A stretch of DNA of 64,000 nt from Anagrus nilaparvatae (taxonomy: Eukaryota; Arthropoda; Insecta; Hymenoptera; Mymaridae). How positions within the stretch are numbered: the stretch's first letter is position 1; every line of letters starts with the position of its first letter. The translations under genes and the position numbers were made by a program. The stretch spans positions 6,262,001 to 6,326,000 of the forward strand of contig JAKSXM010000014.1 in NCBI GenBank assembly GCA_022575985.1. The letters are read 5' to 3'. Positions 33,031 through 43,090 of the stretch are shown one piece after another. The notes under the pieces are model-generated. The model was not told where the DNA came from, did no database searches, and was given only the letters and a program-made list of their open reading frames with translations.

Positions 33031-33486
33031 TTATTGTTGTTCTTCTTTCTCGAGCAAGCAAATATTTAAATATTCAAAAAATCAAATGGTTTTCCATTTT
33101 TAGAAACTATTAATTTAATTGTGGTATAGTGCAAAATGAAATATATATTTGCTTAGAGAATATAAAAACTTTGTTAATTAATTAATTTTAACATGGAACG
33201 TGTTCATTGGATGGGGTATTTGGAAAAGTCTGGTTTGGCAGGGGGGACCTACGTAGGGACCTATGGTGCAGAAGTACCTAGGGACCATTGGTGCAGAATT
33301 TTTAAAAAATTTATTTTAAAAATCAATAAAAAATAAATTAATATTATTTAAAAAACTATAATAATTTGAAAATTTAATTAATTTTGTTCACTTTGATGTC
33401 TGAGCAGCATGATTTCTATAATAAAAATCTAAATATAAATATTTGGATATAAATATTTATATTATGAACACAATAGATACTTTATT

Positions 33487-36066
33487 TTTTTTATTTTTTT
33501 TTTTTTTTAAGGGAAAAATATGTGAATCTTGCATCAATCATGGAGTGTTTGCGGGCCTTAAAGACCCGTAAATTTCCATGACCGCGCAGTTGTACAAAGT
33601 GTACAACTGGGAGACCACCGGCGACCGCGGTCGCCGGCTACACCCCAGATTCTTACTGGATAAACACACTTTAAACCCCCCGCGCTTGTTTGCCCCAAAC
33701 CGGAACTCCCTTTTCAGGTATAACTTCAGTTTGGGACGCGCAGCCTAGGCATCTGGCCGCTGCCTTACCCCCTGCCTAGGGGCAGGAGAGCTCTCTACGA
33801 TAGAAAGCCCTCCTCCTTGTTCTCCAACAAGGCGGTCCTTACGTACTCTGCTACTTTGTTCCAGTTTTCGGAACTCCGTAGCATTTTCGGGACCACCGTC
33901 TCCGGCCTCCAAATCGGGACGGGCGGGCGCCCCTCCGCGTAGCGCACACATTCGAAGAATGTGTGCTCTACTGTATCATCCACGCCCGGACAGTGCAAGC
34001 ACTACTTTGTTGCCACCTTATGCCAATGCTCCAACATGACACGGAAATACCCGTGTCCAGTTAAGAACTGGGTAAGGTAGAAATCCACCTCCCCATGCTG
34101 TCGTCCCATCCATGCCTGCAGGTCAGAGATCAGTCTGCGCGTCCATTGGGAATTTTTCTCTTGGTTCTTTTTCCATCGTTTCTTCCATGCTTTCATAGAG
34201 TTGAAGCGGGCGCGAGTGGATGCCACTTCGTGCACATCTACGCTCTCGTATATGAATTTTCGCTCCAACGCTAGCAGCTCAATGGGTATCACCGAAGCAA
34301 CAAGCTGGATCACCTCTAGAGATACCGTCTGGTATCCGCAGGCGATCCTCACTGCCGCTTGCCTCTGTACCGACGATATTTTATGTCTATACTTGGCAGT
34401 TTCTGTGTTCTTCGCCCTGACTTCTGGTCCGCAGAGCAGGACAGAGTTGACGACTGACATCAGGAGCTTTCGCTTCCCTGGTTTGGGTCCCCCAATGTTG
34501 GCCATGAGCCTTGAAAGGAAGGATGCGACCGACGCTGCCTTTTCACACGACCTCTGAAATTGCTCCCAGAAGGTCAGCTTGTTATCAAGCTGAACTCCCA
34601 GGTATTTCACCGATGTTCTGGTTCGGATCGTGTGAGGGTTTACGCCGTCTTCGATAATTACATCAAAGTCGGTGGGAACCCTTCGACGAGTCAGCAGTTA
34701 GATCTCCGTATTTGGGATCGCAAGCTGGAGCCCGTGATCGCACATCCAGAGGTTGATCCGTCTCATGACTAGATTCAACCTTTCCTGGGTCACTTTCATG
34801 TCCCTGCCAGTTATGGTCAGAGCCACGTCGTCGGCGTACCCGATCAGGGAAACTCCTTCCGGGAGGTGGACGCGCAATAAGCCATCGTAAAAGGCATTCC
34901 ACAGATCCGGTCCGAGAACCGAACCTTGCGTGATGCCTGCACTTAAAACCCTTTCACGCCTTCCATCGAGCGTATCGTAGAGCAGTCTCCGGTCCCGCAG
35001 GTAATCCTTTAGTACGTTACCCAGATACCTGGGTATCCGGAAATCGTACTCGATGGACCGGAAAATTTCATCCCACCTGGTCGAGTTGAAAGCGTTTTTG
35101 ACGTCCAGCGTTACCAGAAGGACGTCCTTGCGAATTGCAGGCCGCTTTTCCCTCTCAGCCTCTACGGTATCCACGACACGCCGAATGGCGTCTATCGTGG
35201 AATGCCCTTCACGAAAACCATGCTGCTCTTCAGAGAGACCACCGCCCTTCTCGATTGCCCTTCTGAGCCTTGCCCGGAGCAAGCTCCCCATCACCTTACC
35301 AATGGTATTTAACATACACAAAGGTCTGTAAGATGATGGAGAGTCCGGGGCTCCCCCTTGCCCTTGTTCAATAGCACGAGACGTGCCACCTTCCACTGCT
35401 TTGGGAACACTCCAGCCACCAAACACGCATTGAGCATGCTTAACATTATCATAACAGGATACCAGGGATTACTTTGACCGCTCTTTTGAGCACTTCCGCT
35501 GGTATCCCGTCCGGCCCCGGCGCCTTGCCATTTTTCATGGCCTTTATGGCCTTGACCATCTCGCCTTCGCTGAACAGCAGCACTTCCTCCCTGGGTGGCC
35601 TCAGGTCTGTCCCGTGCTTTTTGCGCCTTTCGTCGTGTCCTGTGGCATTCCTTCCAGAGCTCAGCTGTTTCGGGAGTCCACCAGTACACTGGCTTTCTTC
35701 CTTTCCAGGGCCTGCGGGGAGGCATCGAGGCATCACAAGCCCCGCATAATAGAGACGTTACTTTCTTAACTAAGATTTCAGCCTCATGGGAACTTGTGGC
35801 CCCTTCATGCCAAGCGGGGATGGACGCTGACTCGATTCGAAGATACTCTTCGAATCTGTCTTCGTCCATTTTTGTGACGTTCCAACCCAAGGGGCGCCTC
35901 CTGTACGGAGGTCGTTGTGAGGTTCCTTTTAATACCCGGAAGGCGATGTAATGATGATCATTACCATTGTATTGATCATCCATCACCCTCCAGTCGCCTA
36001 TTCTCCCGGACGCAGCTTCTGCAGCGAAGGTTATGTCCGGGATAGAGACACGCCAACCCGGCCTCT
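33487..36066 (-). mobile_element. R1-like non-LTR retrotransposon, 5'-truncated, 15-bp target duplication
   Basis: aatagatactttatt occurs at 33472-33486 and 36067-36081. Family H copy 6 shows the same site uninterrupted near 40660. The poly(T) at the left edge is the minus-strand tail. Copies A and B at 16.3 and 21.0 kb are 3' fragments of the same family. Confidence 0.9.
33795..35986 (-). pseudogene. R1-like ORF2: endonuclease end, RT and zinc region, frameshifted
   Basis: The start overlaps the endonuclease SDH-end analogue (NDHHYIAFRV). Then come KAPGPDGIPAE in a second frame, SSYRPLCMLNTIGK, LVTLDVKNAFN, GITQGSVLGPDLWN and GYADDVALTI (RT with ADD), MKYLGVQLD in a further frame, TQFLTGHGYF, and a C-terminal zinc motif with its H-x4-C end intact (VEHTFFEC). 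At least four frame changes (near 35.7, 35.4, 34.65 and 34.0 kb) make it inactive. The protein differs from the 853-codon ORF, so this is a related but distinct subfamily. Confidence 0.8.
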
Positions 36067-36149
36067 AATAGATACTTTATTATCAGTGTTATAAGTGAAC
36101 ATGTTGCATGCTCGTTGGTTGTGTAGTTACACAAACCGGTTATATTTTG

Positions 36150-37490
36150 ATCATTCTTTTATAATTAATATTTATTTTTTTGTAAATTTAGGAGCAGAAG
36201 GTTACTTATATTAATGAGTTTTCATTCTTGCATTGGAGACTTGAAAAAGCAGATGTGATTGTTCTTTTAAAATTATTTCGTTAAATTATAAGCAAACAAC
36301 AGCTTGGAGAGAATAAATAAAAGAATTAGTCCCTAATAAAAAGCCGTTATCAAGAATATGACTCTAAAAGAAAGTTCTTTTATAACAGCTGAATGATATA
36401 ATGGTAATTTAATTTGTTTGGCCATATTAAAACATCTTAAATATAACAATTTTGAAAGTTTTAGGTCTTATTCCAAAGACGTTAACAAGAATATGACTCC
36501 AAAATAAGATCTTCATAACATTTGATTGATGTACTGATTAGTTACATTTAGACGATCAAGTCTCAAGTGATATAAAATATAACGTCGTTAGAGTTACGGT
36601 CATAGGGTCATGTAAAGAAATGTAGATAGATCGATCCTTCAAAAGACAGGTAATTTACGCATGGATTCCAAATTATTGGGTGATCCAGCTGAATACAGAA
36701 GCTGCAATCTTGTTGTTTTGTAGAGTAAAGTTATTTTGCGAACTCTCTATTTTTTACAGGAGCTCATAATGACAGTTAAGATTGCAGCTGCTGTATTCAG
36801 CTGGATCACCCAATAATTTGGAATCCATGCGTAAATTATCTATCTTTTGAAGGATCGATCTGTCTACAATTCTTCACATGAACCTATGACAGTAACTCCA
36901 ACGACGCGACGTGGATGGCTTTATATATCTTGAGACTTAATCGTCTAAATGTAATTAATCAGTAGATCAATCAAATGTTATGAAGATCTTATTTTGGAGT
37001 CATATTCTTGTTAACGTCTTTGGAATAAGACCTAAAACTTTCAAAATTGTTATATTTAAGATGTTTTAATAAGGCCAAACAAATTAAATTACCATTATAT
37101 CAGTCAGCTGTTATAAAAGAACTTTCTTTTAGAGTCATATTCTTGATAACGGCTTTTTATTAGGGCCTGATTCTTTTATTTGTTCTCTCCAAGCTGTTGT
37201 TTGCTTATAATTTAACGAAACAATTTTAAAAGAACAATCACATCTGCTTTTTAAAGTCTCCAATGCAAGAATGAAAACTCATTTATATAAGTAACCTTCT
37301 GCTTCTATATTTACACAAAAATAAATATTAATTATAAAAAAATGATCAAAAAATTAATTAATTAACAAAGTTTTTATATTCTCTAAGCGAATTTATATTT
37401 CATTTTGCACTATACCACAAATTAATTAATAGTTTTTAAAAATGGAAAACCATTTATCTTTTTGAATATTTAAATATTTGCTTGCTCGAG
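36150..37490. repeat. Inner palindrome of the foldback element, centre ~36745
   Basis: gggtgatccagctgaatac at ~36680 is mirrored at ~36795. Arms extend to ~36150 and ~37345 and continue into 33050-33189 and 37350-37490 once family H copy 7 is removed. Long hairpin RNA would form if it were transcribed. Confidence 0.8.
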
Positions 37491-37657
37491 AAAGAAGAAC
37501 AACAATAACAAGCCTCGAGTAGTTATTGTGATTTACCAGGTGAGTGAGATTCGGAACAAAAGTTACTCCGAATCTTACCTCTAATGTCTTCTACCTTACC
37601 GACATTCTTCTACCAATCTTATATAATTCAAGTATGATATTTCGGAAAACAGTCTAT

Positions 37658-38091
37658 GTAAGAAAAAAATCTTTTCTTTTCTTACTATAGATGTGATATA
37701 CTTAATTTATCTATTATGAAATTTCGTGCGTCAATTCGATAACTAACCTTATTTTATCAGTTTTGCGCCCCAAACGTAGGCAATGCTTTTATTTATTTAC
37801 TAGTTTTTTCTAATGCTCTAAAATTTCATTTGTTTTATGTTCTAATTATTGTGTATACATAATTTTTGATAAAAGGACAATTTTATTTAGATGATACTTA
37901 TTGTTTTTATTTGTTTTTGTGAAAAGTTGGAAAAATGTAAAATTTACTTTGTGCACCTAAATATGCCTACTCTCTAATTTTGAATCTCTAAATTTTATAA
38001 TAATTTTTATTACAGTATTCACAGAATATTATTTATTTTATATAATACATGCACTTGCAGAAATCATTAGACATAATTTTTGGGGACTATT
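37658..38091. other. No gene
   Basis: AT-rich sequence without recognised repeats or coding potential. Confidence 0.4.
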
Positions 38092-38919
38092 AGCATGCAA
38101 CTTGTTTATAGGGAGGGGGTACTTCAGAACTTTAAAATTTAGGGGGGGGGGTCAAATTTCTCCTATTTAAGGGGGGTGGTCAAATATGTCCTATTTAAGG
38201 GGGGTGGTCAAATATGTCCTATTTAAGGAGGTTGGTCAAATATGTCCTATTGAAGGGGGGTGGTCAAATATGTCCTATTTGGGTGGGGGGGTAAGATTTG
38301 TCCTATTTAAGGGGGGTGTTCAAATTTATCCTATTTAAGGGGGTGATCAAATATATCCTATTTAAGGGGCGTGGTCAAATATGTCGTATTTAAGGGGGGT
38401 GGTCAAATTTATCTTATTTCAGGAGGGTGGTCAAATATGTACTATTTAAGGGCGGTGGTCAAATATGTCCAATTTAAGGGGGGTGGTCAAGTTAGTCCTC
38501 TTTCAGGGGGGTGGTCAAATATAAACTATTTAAGGGGTTTGATCAAATATGTCCTATTTAAAGGGGGTAGTCATTTTTGTCTTATTTAAGGGGGGGGGGG
38601 GGACTTAAATGAAACTTAGAATAATGAGAATTTGAAAAATCTGAGCTTAAGGACTTAAGATAATACAGGTTTATAGACTTAAAATAATCTCGATTTAGGG
38701 ACTTGGAATAATATTGACTAAGGGACTTAGAATAATTCAGATTTAGGGAATCAAAATAAATTAGGTTTAGAATCTTAACAGCTAGTAAGGTGATAATTAC
38801 AAATTATAAAATTAGTAAATTGTATTGTAATGTTGAGTAACATTTGTATTCTACCTAGTCCTCAGCTGGAAGTAAACATGTTCCATGCATTTAGGTTGTG
38901 TTTACACAAACGGGTTATA
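38092..38919 (+). mobile_element. Family H repeat, copy 5, long G-rich array
   Basis: Slightly diverged start (agcatgcaacttg) and the usual gggttata end. It carries about sixteen 28-bp units (core ggtggtcaaatatgtcc) followed by the aataattcagatttaggg module. The 72-codon ORF is a repeat artefact. Confidence 0.6.
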
Positions 38920-39174
38920 AGTTTTTTTTTTAAAGTTTTTATACTGCATATAAAACCTAACCTTAATAATAATTGATTGCATAATAAGGATTTGCATTGT
39001 TGATTCGGGAGCTAATCGTATATATTTCTAGTACAACAAAATATATTTATTGAAATCAACTTTATTTTTTATTTTGAAATGCATTTGTAACTACTGTTAA
39101 CATCTGATTTTTTTTATGAAATCTATCGGTGTGTCGAAAACTCATTTATGTAGCTCCACGAATCGCTAATCGCG

Positions 39175-39866
39175 TATTAGATGTAATTGTAAAAAACGGT
39201 TACCAACTGAAGATGATACTAATTTTATAGATATAGCATTTATTCCAGATGCAAATTATAATGAACCAGTAGATCAGTATGATGAATCATTCAATGAGGA
39301 TGAAAATAACGTCACTGACGAAAATGATGAGGAAAATTTAGATGAAAATAACATTTTAGGTGGTGCTTACGAGCAATTTTACCCAAATTATGATAATAAG
39401 CAAAAATTATTAGAGAAGGATCATAATTATAATTGGGTTTCTGGAGAATATCAACAAGATCCAATCGCTGAGTTAGAAAACTTACTTTTATCGAACGAGC
39501 AAAGAGAAGAGATTAATAATAAGATTCCTATTAGAACATATTTTAGACGCCACGAAAGAAAATGGCTTTGATTTATCAAGCATTTTTAGGCATTCTAATA
39601 ACAAACATTGTAAATAAGCGAAAAGTTATTGGTCCGAAAACGATTTGCTTCATGTTCATAAAATAGCACTTGCGTTGTCTAAAAAAAAATATCTAAATAT
39701 CAAAAATTTTTTTAAATTATCAAAAGCAACTGATCAAAATTTATATGATCGAGTATGGCGTGTTCGAGCATTATGTGATATTTTAAAAACAATATTCAAA
39801 GCTTTGGATTTCAAATTATCACTTCCTACAATGGTAAGTCATTATCTAGTTGATTCGGAGATATAG
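39175..39866 (+). pseudogene. piggyBac-like transposase, N-terminal remnant
   Basis: A ~120-codon open stretch, very acidic in the middle (NEDENNVTDENDEENLDENN), ends ERKWL-stop. In other frames follow SYWSENDLLHVHKIALALSKK and LYDRVWRVRALCDILKTIF, matching the YWS...R...K(I/V)RPL pattern N-terminal to the catalytic core of piggyBac transposases. The core itself is missing. After family H copy 6, a tgggtcatattgaccca palindrome (40748-40764) is the kind of sequence found near piggyBac-type ends. Assignment rests on pattern recall. Confidence 0.45.
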
Positions 39867-39871
39867 ATTTT

Positions 39872-40735
39872 AACATGGAACATGTTCATTGGATGGGGTA
39901 TTTAGAAAAGTCTGGCTTGGCAGGGGGGGGGGTGAAAAATTGACGCTTTTAGGGGGGGGGGGTCAAAAATTGACGTTTTTAGGGGGGGGGGTCAAAAATT
40001 GACGCTTTTAGGGGGGGGGTCAAAAATTGACGCTTTTAGGGGGGGGGGTCAAAAATTGACGCTTTTAGGGGGGGGGGTCAAAAATTGACGTTTTTAGGGG
40101 GGGGGGTCAAAAATTGACGCTTTTAGGGGGGGGGTCAAAAATTGACGTGTTTAGGGGGGGGGTCAAATGGACTTAGAATATTTTCGATTCAGGGACTTTT
40201 GGTGCAGAAGTACCTAGGGACCTATGGTGCAGAAGTCCCTAAAGACCTTTGGTGCTGAAGTACCTAGGAACCTTTGGTGCAGAAGTACCTAGGGAGCATT
40301 GGTGCAGAAGTACCTAGGGACCTTTGGTGCAGAAGTCCCTAGAGACCTTTGGTGCTGAAGTACCTAGGAACCTTTGGTGCAGAAGTACCTAGGGAGCATT
40401 GGTGCAGAAGTACCTAGGGACCTATGGTGCAGAAGTCCCTAACGACCTTTGGTGCAGAAGTACGTAGGAATTTTTGGTGCAGAATTTTTAAAGAATTGAT
40501 TGTAAAAATTAATAAAAAATAAATTCATATTATTTAAAAATCTATAATAATTTGAAAATTTAATTAATTTTATTCACTTTGATATCTAAGCAGCATGATT
40601 TCTATAATAAAAGTCTAAATATAAATATTTGCATATAAATATTTATATTATGAACACAATAGATACTTTATTATCCGTGTTATAAGTGAACATGTTCCAT
40701 GCTCGTTGGTTGTGTAGTTACACAAACCGGTTATA
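39872..40735 (+). mobile_element. Family H repeat, copy 6 (subfamily 2) with two tandem arrays
   Basis: Array 1 (39920-40165) has eight ~30-bp units (tcaaaaattgacgc plus 8-10 G). Array 2 (40199-40475) has about eleven 25-bp units (ggtgcagaagtacctaggg). Ends aacatggaacatg and aaaccggttata. It lies inside the piggyBac-like relic and supplies the uninterrupted version of the 33487-36066 retrotransposon site. Confidence 0.65.
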
Positions 40736-40774
40736 AATTTTTTAAAGTGTGAATTGGGTCATATTGACCCACAT

Positions 40775-41812
40775 TGTACTTATTGATGCAAAAAATATGT
40801 GTGTTTTCGGAAAGTTAAAATAGTTTGGTACAAATTATGCGATAAATATGAATATAAACGTCGTCTAATAGATCTTCATATAGCAGCGATTTTTTCCTTA
40901 ATGTCAAAACCCTCATCAGCTGATCTAAAATTGATTTTAGTAGGAATCAATACCCCGTTATCAGCACTTAAGTTTTTGGATCGTGCAATAAATTTATGGT
41001 ATGACTTAATAATTTTCCATGGCTTCATTGTTTGATAATGAAACAAAGAAGCAATAGAAAGTTAATACAAGTACCTTGTCGTGATCACTTAATATTATCT
41101 AATACTATAGCATCATCAGCAAATCCTAATACTGCTGTAGCAACTGTACTAACCAAGTATTTTAATTAAGAACCTCCCACATTTAGTATTTCAATTAAAT
41201 TATTTAGCCTCAAATAAGTATCCTTGAGTCAATGGCGGAAAATAATACTAGTTCGGTGAATTTCTTTTCCAAAAATAATAATGTTTTCACTCAACGCCAA
41301 ACTAATGTGATTTGAAAATTTAATTAAATATAATTAAACATTTTTGCAAGTTAAAAATAACAATAATTATAAAGAAAGTCAAAAAGTAGAATGCTTACTA
41401 TGTAAAAATAATCATTTTTTCTACAACTATCCTAAATATATTAAAATTTCAATACCAGAGGGATATGAGTACGTTAAGTTTATACCCAGATGTTGCAACT
41501 GTCTTATTAACCTTGCATATTTTAGATAAAAACCTCACAGAAATTCAAACACCTGCAAGAAAAATCACCATACCTCTATTTATGATGATAACCTTGGGAG
41601 TAACTAGTAAAACCCCAAAACTTAAAACAATAATAATACTTCTAACACAAGTCAATCTACTATTACCCCTGTAACACAAACTGTCCAAAGCTCACATAAG
41701 ACGTCAGTAAATTTTTTAAATTCCTCTTCTCAAACCTTTTTTTCTACAGTAGTAGCCAGGGTAGTAAACAAAGATGGATATGAATTTTTCGCAAATAAAA
41801 TTCAGAAATAAA
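40775..41812 (+). pseudogene. BEL/Pao gag (DUF1759-type) and start of protease, broken
   Basis: VWYKLCDKYEYKRRLIDLHI followed by ALKFLDRAINLWYDLIIF matches the DUF1759 capsid-like region of BEL/Pao elements. At 41390 CLLCKNNHFFYNYPKY is the zinc knuckle, its last Cys replaced by Tyr. FFSTVVARVVNKDGYEF (~41740) is the lead-in to the aspartic protease. Multiple stops. The reading breaks off here and resumes at ~58.9 kb. Confidence 0.65.
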
Positions 41813-42061
41813 ATTTTAATTTCTAATACAGAATAAGTATGCTTTTATATTTAATTCTTTTTAATTTAACAAATATTCACTCTTTTATAACTGATGCATA
41901 ATTATTCATATTTTCTTCTTTATATTTTTTTCTGTTTTTTAGCGAGCTGAATTATATAAATTTCTATAAAATTATTTTATAAGTATTTCTGAATAAACAT
42001 TATTTAGATCATCATTATCAATAAATCTATTCGCAACACTAAATATATATATATATATATA
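41813..42061. other. AT-rich spacer ending in (AT)n
   Basis: No gene. An (AT)n tract at ~42043-42061 precedes family B copy 2. Confidence 0.5.
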
Positions 42062-42836
42062 TACTAGCATAGGTGAGAGGGGGGGCTCCGCCCCCCCCCT
42101 GATCTATCCCCCGTGTTGTTGTTATTGATTTTTTATTATTACCATGTTGTTATTGTCCAAAATATATATCAATGCCAAAAAAATTAACGCCTTGAAATAA
42201 GCTAAAATTTTTTTCTTAATGTAGATCTTTTACCAGTTCGAATGTGACCAATATGATAAAATTTGTAGTAAATTCAAAGGAATGGCGTAATTTTAAAAAT
42301 GGGCCAAATCAGTCTATTTTTGTACCTTTAAACAGACATATTTCGGGCCCATGAGGTGCTAGAGGACTAAAACTTTAGCTGAGGGACTTTTTTATCACCC
42401 CAAACTATACCCTAAAATTTGAGTTGAATATATATAATATATAGTAAAAAATGTTTAAAATATTTTATAAAATTTTAAAGATACCTCCGTTTTGAATAAA
42501 AATTTCAGAGAATACGTAAAAATTAGTGCTGAATTGAATACTATGAAGTGCGATGGCAAAATTTTTCGATAGTATCGAGATATTTTAAATTTAATAAAAT
42601 TTTTAAAAAATGTTATCAAGTTCAAAAATACTAAAAATTAAATATCTCAAAAACTACGATAGCTAATCAGAAAATATAGGACTTATGTCACCCGCATTTT
42701 TTTTTTCTTCATTTTGACGCCAGTTTCATGCCAATCGGTTCGGTGGTACTTGAGTCATTAGGGTACAGACAAACAGACAAACAAACAAATAAATTTTTAA
42801 ATATATATAGTAGTAAGATTAAGATATAGTAGTATA
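42062..42836 (+). mobile_element. Family B repeat, copy 2
   Basis: Same tactagc start and GC hairpin as copy 1, with an internal ~190-bp deletion. The end is interrupted by the 14.8-kb element at TA 42835-42836. Confidence 0.6.
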
Positions 42837-43090
42837 CAACGTGTTCGATCCGGGGATGTAAAGGCGTGGTTTAGAAAAAATTAAAAAAGGGGAAAATGCA
42901 CGTTAAGTGGGGGCATCTTCGGAGTTCGGAGAGAAAAGGGGAATTACGAGTCGGTCGGCTTCGGGCACGCAAACCATGTCCTCGAATTAAAAAATTCTTT
43001 TCTGCTTCGACTGCACGTGTTTTTTTACATGTTTCTTATCAACAAAATAAAAGAAGATAAATCAAGTGTAAGAGATTTGAAGAAATTACT

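Larger units (their letters stand above)
33190..36144 (+). mobile_element. Family H repeat, copy 7 (subfamily 2), split by a retrotransposon
   Basis: Starts aacatggaacgtgttc and ends aaaccggttata. The interior has the ggtgcagaagtacctaggg module of subfamily 2. The 2580-bp retrotransposon at 33487-36066 is inserted in it. The opposite arm of the host foldback (near 37350) gives the empty site: six T where this copy has four T on each side. Confidence 0.65.
32561..37654. mobile_element. Foldback element with gactgttttccg ends and TAT target duplication
   Basis: The ends gactgttttccgaaatatc and its inverse (to 37654) flank long inverted arms. TAT lies on both sides (32558-32560, 37655-37657). 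The ends and the inner gagattcggaac block match the MITE at 14789-15235. Without its nested insertions (32723-33030 and 33190-36144) it is about 1.8 kb. No transposase is encoded. Confidence 0.7.

Noticed and set aside
34201..35951. Plus-strand ORFs of 90-118 codons
   Set aside because: Antisense shadows of the minus-strand R1-like reverse transcriptase.
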